Position numbers and translations under genes: made by a program | The notes under the pieces: generated by a model | What the model was told of the DNA's origin: nothing | The model's input: only the letters and a program-made list of their open reading frames with translations | The model's database searches: none | Assembly: GCA_030539395.1 (NCBI GenBank) | Contig: JAUNSC010000006.1 | Location: forward strand, 49,069 to 113,068 | Direction of reading: 5' to 3' | DNA length: 64,000 nt | Origin: Eubacteriales bacterium | Lineage (GTDB): Bacteria; Bacillota; Clostridia; Lachnospirales; Lachnospiraceae | Part shown: positions 8,882-19,829 of the stretch, one piece after another | Position numbering within the stretch: the stretch's first letter is position 1 | How the letters are laid out: every line of letters begins with the position of its first letter

Positions 8882-9928
8882 ATGGACAATATCAGAGAAT
8901 GGATTTCCGATAATCTGCGTTACATTTTGCTGGGTCTGGCACTTGTCCTTGTGCTGGCAGTTGCCATTCTTGGTATCAGGGCAATTACAAATATTGCAGG
9001 CGGCGGAATATCTTCTCAGCCCAAACAGACAGAAGCAGAGACGGAAACAGATGCTGCCGATGATACGATTGTAGAAACGAACAGTCAGAGTGACACGGCA
9101 GGAAGTTCACTTGTACAGAATGACGGCAAAGTACTTACGACTATGACATCCTACTATTCTGCAAGGACAAACGGCGATACGGAAACTTTAAAAAAGATTG
9201 ACCCGTCCATGGATGAGCAGGAGCAGACAAATCTTACCAACAGTTATGTGGAAAGTTACAGCAATATTAAGACCTACTCCAAAGAAGGACCGACATCCGG
9301 AAACTATGTGGTTTATGTATGTTATGACGGTAAGGTAAAAGACATTGATACGCTGGTTCCGAGCCTGACACAGTTTTATCTGAAAACGAACGAAGAAGGC
9401 AGTCTGTATATTGCGGATGTCTCGGGAGACGCACAGGCGGAACAGTTTGTGGAGGATACCAGAAAGAGCAGTGAAGTGCAGAATCTGATTGATGAGGTGG
9501 CTCAGAAATGTGAAGCGGCTGAGAATTCAGATCCGGCTTTAAAGGAATTTATGCAGCAGTACGGCAATTCTCAGAGCAGTTCTGATGAAACGCAGGAAAG
9601 TCAGAATACGGAAATGGTTGCTACTGATGAATGTAATGTCCGTGCAGAGGCAAATACAGACTGTGAAGTATATGACACATTGACAATCGGTCAGACAGTT
9701 ACGGTAATCGCTCAGAGAGATGACGGTTGGACAGAGATTGATTATAATGGTCAAAGTGCGTATGTAAGCAGCGAGTTCCTTGCAACACCTGAGGCAGCCC
9801 AGTCTGAGGCGGAAGCAGAGTATTTTGCTCCGGCAGCCAGTGATGACGGTTCCGGGACAGATGATGGTTCCTATGATGACGGAAGTTACAGCGATCAGGG
9901 AACATATGATGATGGAACAGCTTATTAA
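8882..9928 (+). CDS. Membrane-anchored SH3-domain protein
   Basis: A 348-residue protein with one N-terminal membrane segment (about 13-35) and a long extracytoplasmic part. Residues about 45-75 are a Thr/Asp-rich linker, about 80-200 an unassigned NTF2-like region, and about 240-302 a bacterial SH3 (SH3b) domain with the typical NVRAEAN and DDGWTEIDYNGQSAYV. SH3b domains usually bind peptidoglycan. The C-terminal 30 residues are Asp/Gly/Ser/Tyr repeats. A GGAGG site precedes the ATG. It lies behind the tRNA and may share its transcript. Role in the wall is inferred. Confidence 0.8.
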   Translation: MDNIREWISDNLRYILLGLALVLVLAVAILGIRAITNIAGGGISSQPKQTEAETETDAADDTIVETNSQSDTAGSSLVQNDGKVLTTMTSYYSARTNGDTETLKKIDPSMDEQEQTNLTNSYVESYSNIKTYSKEGPTSGNYVVYVCYDGKVKDIDTLVPSLTQFYLKTNEEGSLYIADVSGDAQAEQFVEDTRKSSEVQNLIDEVAQKCEAAENSDPALKEFMQQYGNSQSSSDETQESQNTEMVATDECNVRAEANTDCEVYDTLTIGQTVTVIAQRDDGWTEIDYNGQSAYVSSEFLATPEAAQSEAEAEYFAPAASDDGSGTDDGSYDDGSYSDQGTYDDGTAY

Positions 9929-9967
9929 TTATTAAAAAAATGAATCAGTACTATCTATATTATTCGC

Positions 9968-11420
<1,453 letters not shown>

Positions 11421-11453
11421 GATATCGCCTGAATAAGAGTGCAGCAGATGTAT

Positions 11454-11492
11454 AACCCCTGTGGATAGAAATCCATGGGGGTTGGTTTTTTT
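11454..11492 (+). terminator. Intrinsic terminator after gdhA
   Basis: A 13-bp stem (11454-11466 with 11471-11483, two G-U pairs) with a tetraloop AGAA, then GG and seven T. A strong rho-independent terminator. Confidence 0.9.
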
Positions 11493-11559
11493 AGAAAGTT
11501 TTCTGTTTTTTTCTTTGAAACAGGATATGTGAAACAGGGCGAAGCAACGATATTTTTTC

Positions 11560-11588
11560 TTGACAACAGGAACGAAAAGGACAATAAT
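11560..11588 (+). promoter_or_regulatory. Sigma-A promoter for ilvE
   Basis: Consensus TTGACA (11560-11565), 17 bp, AATAAT (11583-11588). The transcript would begin about 25 nt before the ilvE start codon, a short leader with no room for an attenuator. Confidence 0.7.
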
Positions 11589-11619
11589 TATCAGTAAGGT
11601 TAAACAGGAGGATGAAAAA

Positions 11620-12690
11620 ATGTTAGATATCAAAATCACAAAAACAACGAACCCCAAACCGCTTCCGACAGAGGACAATCCCCTGGTATTTGGAACTATC
11701 TTTACAGATCATATGTATGTAATGGAATACACAAAAGGTCAGGGATGGCATGATCCGGAAATTATGCCGTATCAGCCGATTGTGCTTGATCCGTCTGCAA
11801 TGGTATTCCACTATGGTCAGGAGATGTTCGAAGGACTGAAAGCATATAAGACAGAAGATGGCAGAATTTTGCTGTTCCGTCCGGACAAAAACATTGAACG
11901 TGCAAATAATTCTAATAAACGTCTGATGATTCCGGAGATTCCGGAAGACGATTTTCTGAACGGTGTAAAAACTCTGGTAAAACTGGACCAGGCATGGATT
12001 CCTACAAAGCCGGGTACTTCTCTTTATATCAGACCGTTTGTTATTGCTACAGACCCGTTCCTGGGTGTACGTCCGTCTGATACTTATAAATTTATCATTA
12101 TCCTTTCCCCGGTTGGCGCATATTATCCGGAAGGACTTGATCCGGTAAAAATCTGGATAGAGGATGAATATGTACGTGCGGTAAGAGGCGGTATCGGAGA
12201 AGCAAAGACAGGCGGAAATTATGTAGCATCCCTTGCAGCTCAGATTAAAGCTCATGAAGAGGGATATTCACAGGTTCTGTGGCTGGACGGCGTTGAAAGA
12301 AAATATATCGAAGAAGTCGGTGCCATGAATATCTTCTTTAAAATTAATGGTACTGTAGTTACCCCGAAGCTGAACGGAAGTATTCTTCCGGGTGTTACAA
12401 GGAATACCTGTGTGGCACTTTGCAAAGAATGGGGACTCCCCACAGAAGAACGCAGAATTTCTGTGGATGAGCTGGTGGAAGCTGCGAAGAACGGCACACT
12501 GGAAGAAGTATGGGGCAGCGGTACAGCGGCAGTTATTTCTCCGGTTGGTCATCTCCGTTATGAAAATGATGTATTCCAGATTAAAGATGGAGGAATCGGA
12601 CCGGTAAGCCAGAAGCTTTATGATACGGTAACAGGCATTCAGTTGGGTAAGATCGAAGATACCCACGGATGGACAGTTGAAGTAAAATAA
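11620..12690 (+). CDS. ilvE: Branched-chain amino acid aminotransferase
   Basis: 356 residues, fold-type IV PLP enzyme that makes leucine, isoleucine and valine from their keto acids using glutamate. Signs: HYGQEMFEGLKAYK near the N-terminus, the PLP lysine K196 in EAKTGGNYVAS, and the phosphate-binding GSGTAAVISPVG near the end. ATG 11620 is 8 nt after AGGAGG; the frame extending to 11560 contains the promoter and is not used. It follows gdhA, which supplies its amino donor, although each has its own promoter. Confidence 0.95.
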   Translation: MLDIKITKTTNPKPLPTEDNPLVFGTIFTDHMYVMEYTKGQGWHDPEIMPYQPIVLDPSAMVFHYGQEMFEGLKAYKTEDGRILLFRPDKNIERANNSNKRLMIPEIPEDDFLNGVKTLVKLDQAWIPTKPGTSLYIRPFVIATDPFLGVRPSDTYKFIIILSPVGAYYPEGLDPVKIWIEDEYVRAVRGGIGEAKTGGNYVASLAAQIKAHEEGYSQVLWLDGVERKYIEEVGAMNIFFKINGTVVTPKLNGSILPGVTRNTCVALCKEWGLPTEERRISVDELVEAAKNGTLEEVWGSGTAAVISPVGHLRYENDVFQIKDGGIGPVSQKLYDTVTGIQLGKIEDTHGWTVEVK

Positions 12691-12705
12691 AAAGAAAAGT
12701 ATTGA

Positions 12706-12743
12706 AACAGTCCTGTTTCTGATCCAGATACAGGGCTGTTTTT
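12706..12743 (+). terminator. Intrinsic terminator between ilvE and ispG
   Basis: AACAGTCCTGT (12706-12716) pairs with ACAGGGCTGTT (12730-12740) with one G-U pair, followed by a short T-run. It ends only 13 bp before the ispG start, so ispG must be read either by read-through or from a promoter within or before it. Confidence 0.75.
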
Positions 12744-12756
12744 CATAAGGAGTGTT

Positions 12757-13812
12757 ATGTACAGAGAACATACAAAGACAGTGAAAATTGGTGACAGGGT
12801 GATCGGCGGCGGAAATCCGATTTTAATCCAGTCTATGACAAACACAAAAACAGAGGATGTGGCTGCAACGGTAGCGCAGATCCGGAAACTGACTGCGGCG
12901 GGATGTGAGATTATAAGATGCACGGTTCCAACTGAAGAAGCAGCAAAAGCAATTGCTGAAATTAAAAAACAGATTTCTATTCCATTGGTGGCTGACATTC
13001 ATTTTGATTATAAAATGGCAATTGCAGCCATGGAAAATGGAGCCGATAAAATCCGCATCAATCCGGGTAACATTGGAAGTAAAGACAGGGTAAAAGCAGT
13101 TGTGGACGCTGCAAGAGAGCGTAATATTCCTATCCGTGTGGGGGTAAACAGCGGATCTCTGGAAAAAGAACTGGTAAAAAAGTATAATGGTGTAACAGCA
13201 GAGGGAATTGTGGAAAGCGCACTGGACAAAGTTCATATTATAGAAGATTTGGGATATGACAATCTGGTCATCAGTATAAAATCCTCTGATGTAATGATGT
13301 GTGTAAGAGCACATGAATTAATAGCGGAAAAGACAGCTTACCCCCTTCATGTGGGAATTACAGAAGCGGGAACACTGATGTCCGGCAATATAAAATCAGC
13401 CGTCGGTCTGGGGCTTATCCTGTCTCAGGGAATTGGCGATACAATCCGTGTATCTCTTACGGGTGATCCTGTGGAGGAAATCAAATCAGCAAAGCTGATC
13501 CTTCGTACGCTCGGACTTAGAAAAGGCGGAATAGAAGTGGTATCCTGCCCAACCTGCGGGCGTACCAGTATAGATCTTATCGGTCTTGCCAATAAGGTGG
13601 AAAATATGGTGGCAGATATTCCTCTGGATATCAAAGTGGCAGTTATGGGATGTGTAGTAAACGGACCGGGAGAGGCAAAAGAGGCAGATATTGGCATTGC
13701 CGGAGGAAAGGGCGAAGGGCTTTTGATTAAAAAGGGCGAGGTTGTAAAGAAACTTCCTGAAGATCAGCTTCTGGCAGCCCTGAGGGAAGAATTGCTGAAC
13801 TGGGAAAAATAA
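12757..13812 (+). CDS. ispG: 4-hydroxy-3-methylbut-2-enyl diphosphate synthase
   Basis: 351 residues. The enzyme reduces MEcPP to HMBPP in the non-mevalonate isoprenoid pathway using a [4Fe-4S] cluster. The N-terminal TIM barrel starts with GGGNPILIQSMTNT; the three cluster cysteines C264, C267 (SCPTCGR) and C299 (MGCVVNGPGE) are present in the C-terminal domain. Size matches the short bacterial form. AAGGAG precedes the ATG. It lies 14 bp upstream of polC and is probably co-transcribed with it, as in many Lachnospiraceae. Confidence 0.96.
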   Translation: MYREHTKTVKIGDRVIGGGNPILIQSMTNTKTEDVAATVAQIRKLTAAGCEIIRCTVPTEEAAKAIAEIKKQISIPLVADIHFDYKMAIAAMENGADKIRINPGNIGSKDRVKAVVDAARERNIPIRVGVNSGSLEKELVKKYNGVTAEGIVESALDKVHIIEDLGYDNLVISIKSSDVMMCVRAHELIAEKTAYPLHVGITEAGTLMSGNIKSAVGLGLILSQGIGDTIRVSLTGDPVEEIKSAKLILRTLGLRKGGIEVVSCPTCGRTSIDLIGLANKVENMVADIPLDIKVAVMGCVVNGPGEAKEADIGIAGGKGEGLLIKKGEVVKKLPEDQLLAALREELLNWEK

Positions 13813-13826
13813 AAGATGAGGTATGT

Positions 13827-16800
13827 ATGAGCAGACAATTTACAGACGTATTTCCACAATTAAAAGTCGATGAGGAAGCAGAGAAGCTGCTGGCAAGAGT
13901 AACGGTTGAAAGAGTGACGATTACTTCTGCCAGAGATTATCTGCGCCTTTTTATTGCCTGTGATACCTGGATTGAAAAACGTATTATTTACAATATAGAA
14001 AATGCCATCAAAGAGCAATATTTTCCGGAAGAGCCCATTCAGATAAAAATTATTGAGAAATTTCATTTGTCAGATCAGTATACGCCGGAAAACCTTTTTC
14101 CCCTTTATCGGGAAAGCATTCTTCTGGAACTGAAGAATTACAGCATTTTTGAATATAATCTGCTGAGAAAGGCCAGGTGCAGCTTCCCGGCATCGGATAC
14201 AATGGTGATGGAAATAGAGAAATCTGTGATTTCCAGAGGAAAGGCAGAGGAGGTTATCCGCATACTCGAGAAAGTTTTTTGTGAAAGATGCGGAATGTCC
14301 CTGAAGATAAATCTTCAGGAAAAACCGGCCCAGGTCAGCAGGGCCAGAAAAAACAGTGATATTAGAATTGAGCAGGAAGTAGCGGAAATCGTGCGCCGGG
14401 TGGAAGAAAATAAGAACCAGGATGACTCTTCGCGTGATGATACGCTTATGATAGATGAGGATGGCGCTGCCCGGGCAAATGGCGGTCAAAACGGAAAAAC
14501 AGGGAAAAAAGTATCTGTGGAAGATGCCGGAAACAAGAAAAATATTATTCAGGCCGGTGATAATGGAAGACAGAAAGGCGGTAATGGAGATGGCTTCCGA
14601 AAAGGCGGAGAATACCGGCGGCCGCTCAAACGCTCTGATAATCCGGATGTCCTTTATGGAAGAGACTTTGAGGAAGAGTGTATTGAAATAAGCAGTATAC
14701 AGAATGAAATGGGCGAGGTGGCAGTGCGCGGTCAGGTGCGCAGCCTTGATGTGAGGGAACTGCGCAATGAAAAACGTCTGTTTATCATGGAGATCACAGA
14801 TTTCACAGATACGATTACTGTAAAACTCTTTCTGCAGGCAGATCAGGCAGAAAAACTTGGAGAAGATATAAAAAAAGGCACTTTTTTGAAAATAAAGGGT
14901 GTTACGAATATCGACCGTTTTGACAGTCAGTTAGGTATCGGCTCTGTATCCGGTATTAAAAAAGCTGCCGATTTCCGGACAGGCCGTAAAGACACATATG
15001 CACAGAAGCGGGTAGAACTTCACTGCCACACAAAGATGAGTGATATGGACGGAGTCTCTGAGGTAAAGGACATTGTAAAACAGGCTTACAAATGGGGGCA
15101 TCCGGCTATTGCCATCACAGATCATGGCGCTGTTCAGGCTTTTCCGGATGCCAATCATGTGATTGAGGACATTGATCGTGCATACAGGGATGCATATAAG
15201 GCGGATCATCCGGATGTGTCCAAAGAAGAATTGAGTCGGATATCACATCCGTTTAAGGTGATTTATGGAGTGGAAGGTTATCTGGTAGACGATGAACGGC
15301 AGATCGTCACTAACTCGGAAAATCAGTCCACTAAAACCACATGTGTGGTATTTGACCTGGAGACAACAGGCTTTAGTCCTATTAATAACAGAATCATAGA
15401 GATCGGTGCAGTTAAAGTGGAAAACGGAATTGTCGTAGATAGATTCTCCACATTCGTAAATCCCCAGGTACCGATACCGTTTCGAATAGAAGAACTGACG
15501 GGGATTAATGACAATATGGTTATGGATGCACCCACAATTGAAATGATTCTCCCCCGGTTTATGGAATTTGTGGGTGATGCAGTCCTTGCAGCGCACAATG
15601 CTTCTTTTGATGTGAGTTTTATTGAAGAAAATTTGAAACGCCTTGGAATGGACCGCAGGTTTACATATCTGGACACAGTTGGCCTTGCCCGTGTTCTTCT
15701 GCCGCAGCTGAACAGGTTTAAGCTGGATACGGTGGCAAAAGCATTGCATGTGCCGCTGCAGACACATCACAGAGCGGTGGATGACGCAGAGTGTACAGCC
15801 GGTATCTATCTGAAGCTGATGGATATGCTGGCTGAGATGGATATTACTGATTTTGACGGCATTAACCGTCTTGGAAATTCTTCTATGGAACAGATAAGGA
15901 AAATGCCGACTTATCATGTGATCATCCTTGCCAAAAATGAGGTGGGCAGAATCAATTTGTACAGACTTGTTTCCTATGCGCATTTGAAATATTTTGCCAG
16001 ACGCCCCAGAATACCGAAAAGTGTGCTTAATCAGTACAGGGAGGGGCTGATCATTGGCTCGGCCTGCGAAGCAGGAGAATTGTTTCAGGCTGTGCTGGAA
16101 GGAAAGTCCCAGCAGGAGATATCCAGAATTGCCGGTTTTTATGATTATCTGGAAATACAGCCGATCGGAAATAATGAATTCCTTATGAGGGAAGGAAAAG
16201 ACGGGATCAACAGTATGAAAGACCTGCAGGACCTGAACAGAAAGATCGTAAAACTGGGAGAACAGTTCCATAAGCCTGTTGTGGCTACCTGTGACGTACA
16301 TTTCCTGAATCCGGAGGATGAAATATACCGCCGCATTATTATGGCAGGACAGAAATTCAAGGATGCGGATAATCAGGCACCGCTGTTTTTGCGGACCACG
16401 GAGGAGATGCTGAAGGAATTTGAGTATCTGGGTCATGAGAAGGCGGAAGAAGTAGTTATCACGAATACAAACATGATTGCAGATATGTGTGAGAAAATAT
16501 CTCCGGTGCGCCCGGATAAATGTCCGCCTGTTATCAAAGATTCAGATAAAGTACTTCGTGAAATCTGCTATGATCGTGCACATGAGATATATGGAGAAGA
16601 GCTTCCGCCGGTGGTTGAGGAGCGGCTGGAAAGGGAACTGAATTCCATTATTTCAAACGGTTTTGCGGTTATGTATATTATTGCTCAGAAACTGGTTTGG
16701 AAATCAAATGATGATGGATATCTGGTGGGATCGCGTGGTTCGGTAGGGTCTTCCTTTGTTGCTACAATGGCGGGGATTACGGAGGTAAATCCCTTAAGTC

Positions 16801-18416
16801 CGCATTATTACTGTGAGGACTGTCATTATTATGAATTTGACTCCGAAGATGTAAAAGCCTATGCCGGACGGGCGGGATGTGATATGCCGGATAAAATATG
16901 CCCGGTCTGCGGGGCGCCTCTTCGGAAAGAAGGATTTGATATACCTTTTGAAACTTTCCTTGGATTTAAAGGAAATAAGGAACCTGATATTGACCTTAAC
17001 TTTTCCGGTGACTATCAGGGAAATGCCCACCGTTACACAGAGGTACTTTTTGGAAAAGGCCATACCTTCAAGGCGGGAACCATAGGTACTCTGGCGGATA
17101 AGACAGCTTTCGGATATGTAAAAAACTACTATGAAGAGCGGGGACAGCGAAAGCGAATCTGTGAGATCAACCGGATCGTGGAAGGATGCGTGGGGGTGCG
17201 CAGAACAACAGGACAGCATCCGGGAGGCATTGTTGTTCTGCCCCATGGTGAAGAGATTTATTCCTTTACACCGGTGCAGCATCCGGCCAATGATATGGAG
17301 ACAGATATTATCACGACCCATTTTGACTATCACTCTATTGACCATAATCTTCTGAAACTGGACATTCTGGGCCATGATGACCCTACGATGATCCGAATGC
17401 TGGAAGATCTTACCGGGCTGAATGCAAGGGACATTCCTTTGGATGACAAGGCAGTCATGTCCCTGTTTAAAGGGACGGATATCCTGGGCGTGACACCGGA
17501 AGATTTGATGAATTGTCCACTGGGTTCCCTTGGAATACCGGAATTTGGTACGGAATTTGCCATGCAGATGCTTGTGGACACTCAGCCTAAGAGTTTTTCG
17601 GATCTTGTGCGTATTGCGGGGCTGGCTCACGGAACGGATGTGTGGTTGGGAAATGCCCAGACACTGATCCAGGAGGGAAAAGCAACGATTTCTACGGCAA
17701 TCTGCACCCGTGATGATATTATGACGTATCTGATCGGTATGGGAATGGACAGCGAGTTGTCTTTTACCATTATGGAGAGTGTGCGAAAAGGAAAGGGGCT
17801 GAAAGATGGATGGCCGGAGCAGATGACAAGTCACGGAGTACCGGACTGGTATATATGGTCCTGCCGGAAGATTAAATATATGTTCCCTAAAGCACATGCA
17901 GCGGCTTATGTCATGATGGCCTGGAGAATAGCGTATTGTAAAGTATATTATCCACTGGCTTATTATGCGGCTTATTTCAGCATCCGCGCAGATGATTTTA
18001 ATTATGAGCTGATGTGTCAGGGAAAAGAGCGGCTTATGAATTATATGAAAGATTATAAAAGGCGTTTTGATACGCTCTCTAAGAAAGAACAGGATACATA
18101 TAAAGATATGAAGAGTGTTCAGGAGTTTTATGCCAGGGGGTTTGAATTTGTGCCGATTGATCTGACGGTGGCACAGGCAAAAAAATTTCAGATCATTGAC
18201 GGGAAACTGATGGCATCATTTTCCACCATTGACGGAATGGGTGAGAAAGCGGCGGAAGCAGTGGTGGAGGCTGTAAAAGACGGGCCGTTTCTTTCGAAAG
18301 ATGATTTCTGGCAGAGAACGAAAGTATCTAAGAGTGTTATTGATACTATGGCGGATCTGGGACTTCTGGGCGACCTGCCGGAGACGAATCAGCTTTCTCT
18401 GTTTGATTTTTCATAA
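13827..18416 (+). CDS. polC: DNA polymerase III alpha subunit, PolC type
   Basis: 1529 residues, the replicative polymerase of low-GC Gram-positives. Order: N-terminal domain (1-200), a charged low-complexity linker (about 200-270), OB fold (about 275-390), PHP domain beginning RVELHCHTKMSDMDG near 394, interrupted by the 3'-5' exonuclease (VVFDLETTGF near 507 to about 680), then PHP remainder and the palm with PDIDLNFSGDYQ near 1052. A zinc-binding CEDC...CPVC pair lies near 995-1030. Helix-hairpin-helix motifs and the tail QLSLFDF, a likely beta-clamp binding site, end it. Confidence 0.97.
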   Translation: MSRQFTDVFPQLKVDEEAEKLLARVTVERVTITSARDYLRLFIACDTWIEKRIIYNIENAIKEQYFPEEPIQIKIIEKFHLSDQYTPENLFPLYRESILLELKNYSIFEYNLLRKARCSFPASDTMVMEIEKSVISRGKAEEVIRILEKVFCERCGMSLKINLQEKPAQVSRARKNSDIRIEQEVAEIVRRVEENKNQDDSSRDDTLMIDEDGAARANGGQNGKTGKKVSVEDAGNKKNIIQAGDNGRQKGGNGDGFRKGGEYRRPLKRSDNPDVLYGRDFEEECIEISSIQNEMGEVAVRGQVRSLDVRELRNEKRLFIMEITDFTDTITVKLFLQADQAEKLGEDIKKGTFLKIKGVTNIDRFDSQLGIGSVSGIKKAADFRTGRKDTYAQKRVELHCHTKMSDMDGVSEVKDIVKQAYKWGHPAIAITDHGAVQAFPDANHVIEDIDRAYRDAYKADHPDVSKEELSRISHPFKVIYGVEGYLVDDERQIVTNSENQSTKTTCVVFDLETTGFSPINNRIIEIGAVKVENGIVVDRFSTFVNPQVPIPFRIEELTGINDNMVMDAPTIEMILPRFMEFVGDAVLAAHNASFDVSFIEENLKRLGMDRRFTYLDTVGLARVLLPQLNRFKLDTVAKALHVPLQTHHRAVDDAECTAGIYLKLMDMLAEMDITDFDGINRLGNSSMEQIRKMPTYHVIILAKNEVGRINLYRLVSYAHLKYFARRPRIPKSVLNQYREGLIIGSACEAGELFQAVLEGKSQQEISRIAGFYDYLEIQPIGNNEFLMREGKDGINSMKDLQDLNRKIVKLGEQFHKPVVATCDVHFLNPEDEIYRRIIMAGQKFKDADNQAPLFLRTTEEMLKEFEYLGHEKAEEVVITNTNMIADMCEKISPVRPDKCPPVIKDSDKVLREICYDRAHEIYGEELPPVVEERLERELNSIISNGFAVMYIIAQKLVWKSNDDGYLVGSRGSVGSSFVATMAGITEVNPLSPHYYCEDCHYYEFDSEDVKAYAGRAGCDMPDKICPVCGAPLRKEGFDIPFETFLGFKGNKEPDIDLNFSGDYQGNAHRYTEVLFGKGHTFKAGTIGTLADKTAFGYVKNYYEERGQRKRICEINRIVEGCVGVRRTTGQHPGGIVVLPHGEEIYSFTPVQHPANDMETDIITTHFDYHSIDHNLLKLDILGHDDPTMIRMLEDLTGLNARDIPLDDKAVMSLFKGTDILGVTPEDLMNCPLGSLGIPEFGTEFAMQMLVDTQPKSFSDLVRIAGLAHGTDVWLGNAQTLIQEGKATISTAICTRDDIMTYLIGMGMDSELSFTIMESVRKGKGLKDGWPEQMTSHGVPDWYIWSCRKIKYMFPKAHAAAYVMMAWRIAYCKVYYPLAYYAAYFSIRADDFNYELMCQGKERLMNYMKDYKRRFDTLSKKEQDTYKDMKSVQEFYARGFEFVPIDLTVAQAKKFQIIDGKLMASFSTIDGMGEKAAEAVVEAVKDGPFLSKDDFWQRTKVSKSVIDTMADLGLLGDLPETNQLSLFDFS

Positions 18417-18431
18417 GTAAAGTGATATACT
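18403..18431 (+). promoter_or_regulatory. Sigma-A promoter for the aminotransferase-yqeG-aroK operon
   Basis: TTGATT (18403-18408) inside the last codons of polC, 17 bp, then TATACT (18426-18431). The transcript would start within the first unit of the 59-bp tandem repeat, placing nearly all of the repeat in the 5' leader. Confidence 0.6.
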
Positions 18432-18548
18432 ATACCTCATCGCGTAAGCGCCCATGCGGAGCATGTGAGTTACGGGATGCCCGGATGGGTATACCTCATC
18501 GCGTAAGCGCCCATGCGGAGCATGTAAGTTGTGGGATGCCCGGATGGG
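18431..18548. repeat. Two tandem 59-bp repeats in an intergenic leader
   Basis: Units 18431-18489 and 18490-18548 match at 56 of 59 positions. Each can fold: TATACC-T-CATC pairs with GATGGGTATA of the junction, CGTAA with TTACG, and CATGC with GCATG around a GGA loop. In the second unit two of the three changes turn TTACG into TTGTG, which still pairs with CGTAA through G-U pairs. This favours a folded RNA or DNA element rather than a random duplication. No known family was recognised. Confidence 0.8.
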
Positions 18549-18576
18549 TATGTAAAATAAAGGGAGGGTGGAAATT

Positions 18577-19794
18577 ATGAGAGAATTTTCAAAGTCAACA
18601 AAGCTTGACCATGTTTGCTATGATATAAGAGGACCTGTTTTGGATGAAGCCAACCGTCTGGAAGAAAATGGAGAAACAATTCTGAAGCTGAACATTGGAA
18701 ATCCTGCGCCTTTTGGATTTCGTGCACCGGATGAAGTAGTAAAGGACATGATGGCAAATCTGGCTCATACTCAGGGATATTCAGATTCAAGAGGTCTGTT
18801 TTCTGCAAGAAAAGCGATCATGCAGTATTGTCAGCTTAAACACATTCCAAATGTGGGAATGAATGACATTTATCTTGGAAACGGTGTCAGCGAGATGATC
18901 AGCATGTCTATGAATGCGCTGTTGGATGATGGGGATGAAATTCTTGTTCCGGCACCGGATTACCCCCTCTGGACGGGTGCAGTCACATTGTCAGGCGGAA
19001 AAGCTGTCCACTATATCTGCGATGAGCAGTCGGACTGGAATCCGGATATAGAGGATATGCGCAGTAAGATCACGGACAGGACAAAGGGGATTGTAGTCAT
19101 TAATCCGAACAATCCTACAGGCGCTGTGTATCCCAAAGAAGTCCTGGAAGAGATTGTGGAGCTTGCAAGAGAACATGAACTCATCATTTTTGCTGATGAG
19201 ATATACGACCGTCTGGTAATGGATGATGTGGAGCATGTTTCCATTGCGTCTCTGTGTCCGGATTTATTCTGTGTGACCATGAACGGACTTTCTAAATCTC
19301 ATCGTATTGCAGGATATCGTGTGGGCTGGATGTGCATGAGCGGCGATAAAAGTCATGTGAAGGGATATATGGAAGGCATAAATATGTTGTCAAATATGCG
19401 CCTTTGTTCCAATGTCCCGGCGCAGTCTATTGTGCAGACGGCACTTGGAGGATATCAAAGCTCACAGGAACTTCTTGTTCCGGGAGGACGGGTATATGAG
19501 CAGAGAGAGTTTATTTATAAGGCGTTGAACGATATACCGGGAGTTTCAGCAGTAAAACCAAAAGCTGCATTTTACATTTTTCCGAAGCTGGATGTGGAGC
19601 GCTTTAATATTACAAATGATGAACAATTCGCGCTGGATTTTCTGAGACAGCAGAAAGTGCTGATCAATCATGGAACGGCATTTAACTATCCGACACCGGA
19701 TCACTTCCGTGTGGTTTATCTGCCCCGCAGGGAAGTGTTGGAAGAAACTATGAATAAACTGGAACTGTTCCTGAGAAAATACCGGCAGAAATAG
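18577..19794 (+). CDS. Pyridoxal phosphate-dependent aminotransferase, AlaA (alanine transaminase)-like
   Basis: 405 residues, fold-type I class I/II aminotransferase. Visible are the N-terminal LKLNIGNPAPFGF, VINPNNPTGAVY, and the PLP lysine K240 in GLSKSHRIAGYRVGW. The sequence follows the AlaA/YfbQ branch, glutamate-pyruvate aminotransferases that make alanine. ATG 18577 has GGGAGGG 8 nt upstream; a GTG at 18568 overlaps that site. First gene of an operon with a YqeG-type phosphatase and shikimate kinase. Substrate assignment is by family resemblance only. Confidence 0.85.
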   Translation: MREFSKSTKLDHVCYDIRGPVLDEANRLEENGETILKLNIGNPAPFGFRAPDEVVKDMMANLAHTQGYSDSRGLFSARKAIMQYCQLKHIPNVGMNDIYLGNGVSEMISMSMNALLDDGDEILVPAPDYPLWTGAVTLSGGKAVHYICDEQSDWNPDIEDMRSKITDRTKGIVVINPNNPTGAVYPKEVLEEIVELAREHELIIFADEIYDRLVMDDVEHVSIASLCPDLFCVTMNGLSKSHRIAGYRVGWMCMSGDKSHVKGYMEGINMLSNMRLCSNVPAQSIVQTALGGYQSSQELLVPGGRVYEQREFIYKALNDIPGVSAVKPKAAFYIFPKLDVERFNITNDEQFALDFLRQQKVLINHGTAFNYPTPDHFRVVYLPRREVLEETMNKLELFLRKYRQK

Positions 19795-19829
19795 TAAACA
19801 GGGCAAAGGCTGTAATACAGGAGAAGTGC

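Noticed and set aside
15243-16436. Long minus-strand open frame (397 codons) inside polC
   Set aside because: It is opposite a well-supported replicase coding region, has no ribosome site at its start, and its translation (rich in His, Cys, Phe) has no recognisable domain.
16794-17897. Second long minus-strand frame inside polC (367 codons)
   Set aside because: Same reasoning: antisense to conserved polymerase motifs, with atypical composition.
12757-18548. CRISPR array or phage region
   Set aside because: The only tandem repeat has two units with no spacers between them, and no cas, phage or transposase gene occurs anywhere in the window.
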